From: Drancourtella massiliensis
GTDB taxonomy: Bacteria; Bacillota; Clostridia; Lachnospirales; Lachnospiraceae
Assembly (NCBI RefSeq): GCF_016900655.1
Contig: NZ_JACJKH010000026.1
Span: 1 to 49,764, forward strand
Reading direction: 5' to 3'
Length of the DNA stretch: 49,764 bases
Shown piece after piece: positions 49,488 to 49,764 of this stretch. Numbering within the stretch: the stretch's first letter is position 1; every line of letters begins with the position of its first letter. Below the pieces are notes generated by a model. That model had not been told where the DNA came from, made no database searches, and saw only the letters and a program-made list of their open reading frames with translations. A program made the position numbers and the translations under genes.

Positions 49488-49764
49488 CTAAGCGGTTTTC
49501 TGCTCCTTTTTTCCTTCGTATTTTTTTATCTCATCATGTAAAAAACGATGGTATTTCATGATATTTCTACCAATCGCATACAGCATGAATTCTTTATATA
49601 CTTTTTCTTTTGAACGGTAGTGAAAACGCCGGAAGTCTTCGTTCTCTTTGATATCTCCAAAGTGTCCTTCTGTCTGGATCGACCGGATCTGCCGTTTCAG
49701 GATCCCTTCTTCACTCTGGATATTCGCATTGGATTCTTCCTTTAGTTCTTCCCATCGTTCATTA
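49488..49764 (-). CDS. IS1182-family transposase, C-terminal part (cut by window end)
   Basis: The minus-strand frame, open at the window edge and ending with TAG at 49490-49488, encodes the last 91 residues of a DDE transposase. SIQTEGHFGDIKENEDFRRF carries the late glutamate of the catalytic triad, followed by FMLYAIGRNIMKYHRFLHDE. This ending is typical of IS1182-type (DDE_Tnp_1) elements in Clostridia. The 5' part lies beyond 49764, so completeness is unknown. Confidence 0.85.
   Translation of the reverse strand, partial: NERWEELKEESNANIQSEEGILKRQIRSIQTEGHFGDIKENEDFRRFHYRSKEKVYKEFMLYAIGRNIMKYHRFLHDEIKKYEGKKEQKTA

Noticed and set aside
1-49764. CRISPR array, tRNA or rRNA genes
   Set aside because: No regularly spaced direct repeats with unique spacers, no cloverleaf with TTCGANNC arm and CCA end, and no rRNA-like sequence were found on reading.

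Overview
The window looks like a chromosomal stretch from a Gram-positive gut Clostridium relative, most probably a Lachnospiraceae member (the [Ruminococcus]/Mediterraneibacter/Dorea/Blautia type). The signs are AGGAGG-type ribosome sites, consensus sigma-A promoters, a T-box leader, 4-hydroxybutyrate dehydrogenase, EFR1-type flavodoxin-ferredoxin, a PD-(D/E)XK 'transposase', and several small conserved proteins typical of that family. No rRNA, tRNA or CRISPR array was seen. All coordinates and alignments to family members come from reading and memory; no search was run.

Layout. (a) 1-2.2 kb: 4-hydroxybutyrate dehydrogenase and an unknown protein. (b) 2.5-12.5 kb: an accessory, defence-like region. 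It holds a PLD-helicase/DUF3427 protein with a Nudix partner, an iteron-like palindrome, a kinase-pyrophosphatase fusion, a one-TM coiled-coil protein, a three-gene cassette (double-XRE regulator, TIR protein, OB/zinc-ribbon protein), a Phd/RelE toxin-antitoxin pair and another Nudix enzyme. (c) 12.6-14.3 kb: a DUF2935 gene with an internal amber codon, followed by a shortened multicopper-oxidase-like gene. (d) 14.3-16.9 kb, minus strand: a thiamine-thiazole operon thiS-thiF-thiG-thiE without thiH. Its leader contains mutually exclusive hairpins and is not a recognisable TPP riboswitch. (e) 17-18.4 kb: an internally deleted ANT(6)-like gene and an XRE membrane regulator. (f) 18.5-20.7 kb: a T-box leader in front of a CstA-family transporter. 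(g) 20.8-24.2 kb: a broken GH35 gene, hemB and ferritin. (h) 24.4-38.8 kb: a long run of single-gene housekeeping and accessory functions, including PD-(D/E)XK protein, methyltransferases, EFR1 ferredoxin, DUF188, a MerR regulator beside a flavodoxin remnant, SRAP, PHP, nucleoside phosphorylase, J-domain protein, APH-like kinase, tyrosine phosphatase, an AbiEi antitoxin lacking its toxin, S51 peptidase and Nudix. (i) 38.8-48.8 kb: a beta-galactoside uptake and hydrolysis locus with an AraC regulator, ABC binding lipoprotein, two permeases, GH2 LacZ and GH42 beta-galactosidase. No ATPase gene is present, so a shared MsmK-type ATPase elsewhere is likely. (j) 48.9 kb to the end: a small conserved protein and the 3' end of an IS1182-type transposase.

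Two themes stand out. First, many accessory genes keep both ends but have lost their middles, or carry a single stop: DUF2935, the oxidase, ANT(6), GH35, flavodoxin, APH, the AbiEii toxin and a methyltransferase. This suggests ongoing decay by internal deletion. Second, several leaders look regulatory: the thi leader, the T-box before cstA, the AbiEi operator, a 19-bp-spacer MerR promoter, and hairpins inside the sugar operon. The best candidates for something undescribed are the TIR cassette (8217-10601), the kinase-pyrophosphatase fusion with its upstream palindrome (6062-7109), and the thi leader RNA (16658-16843).
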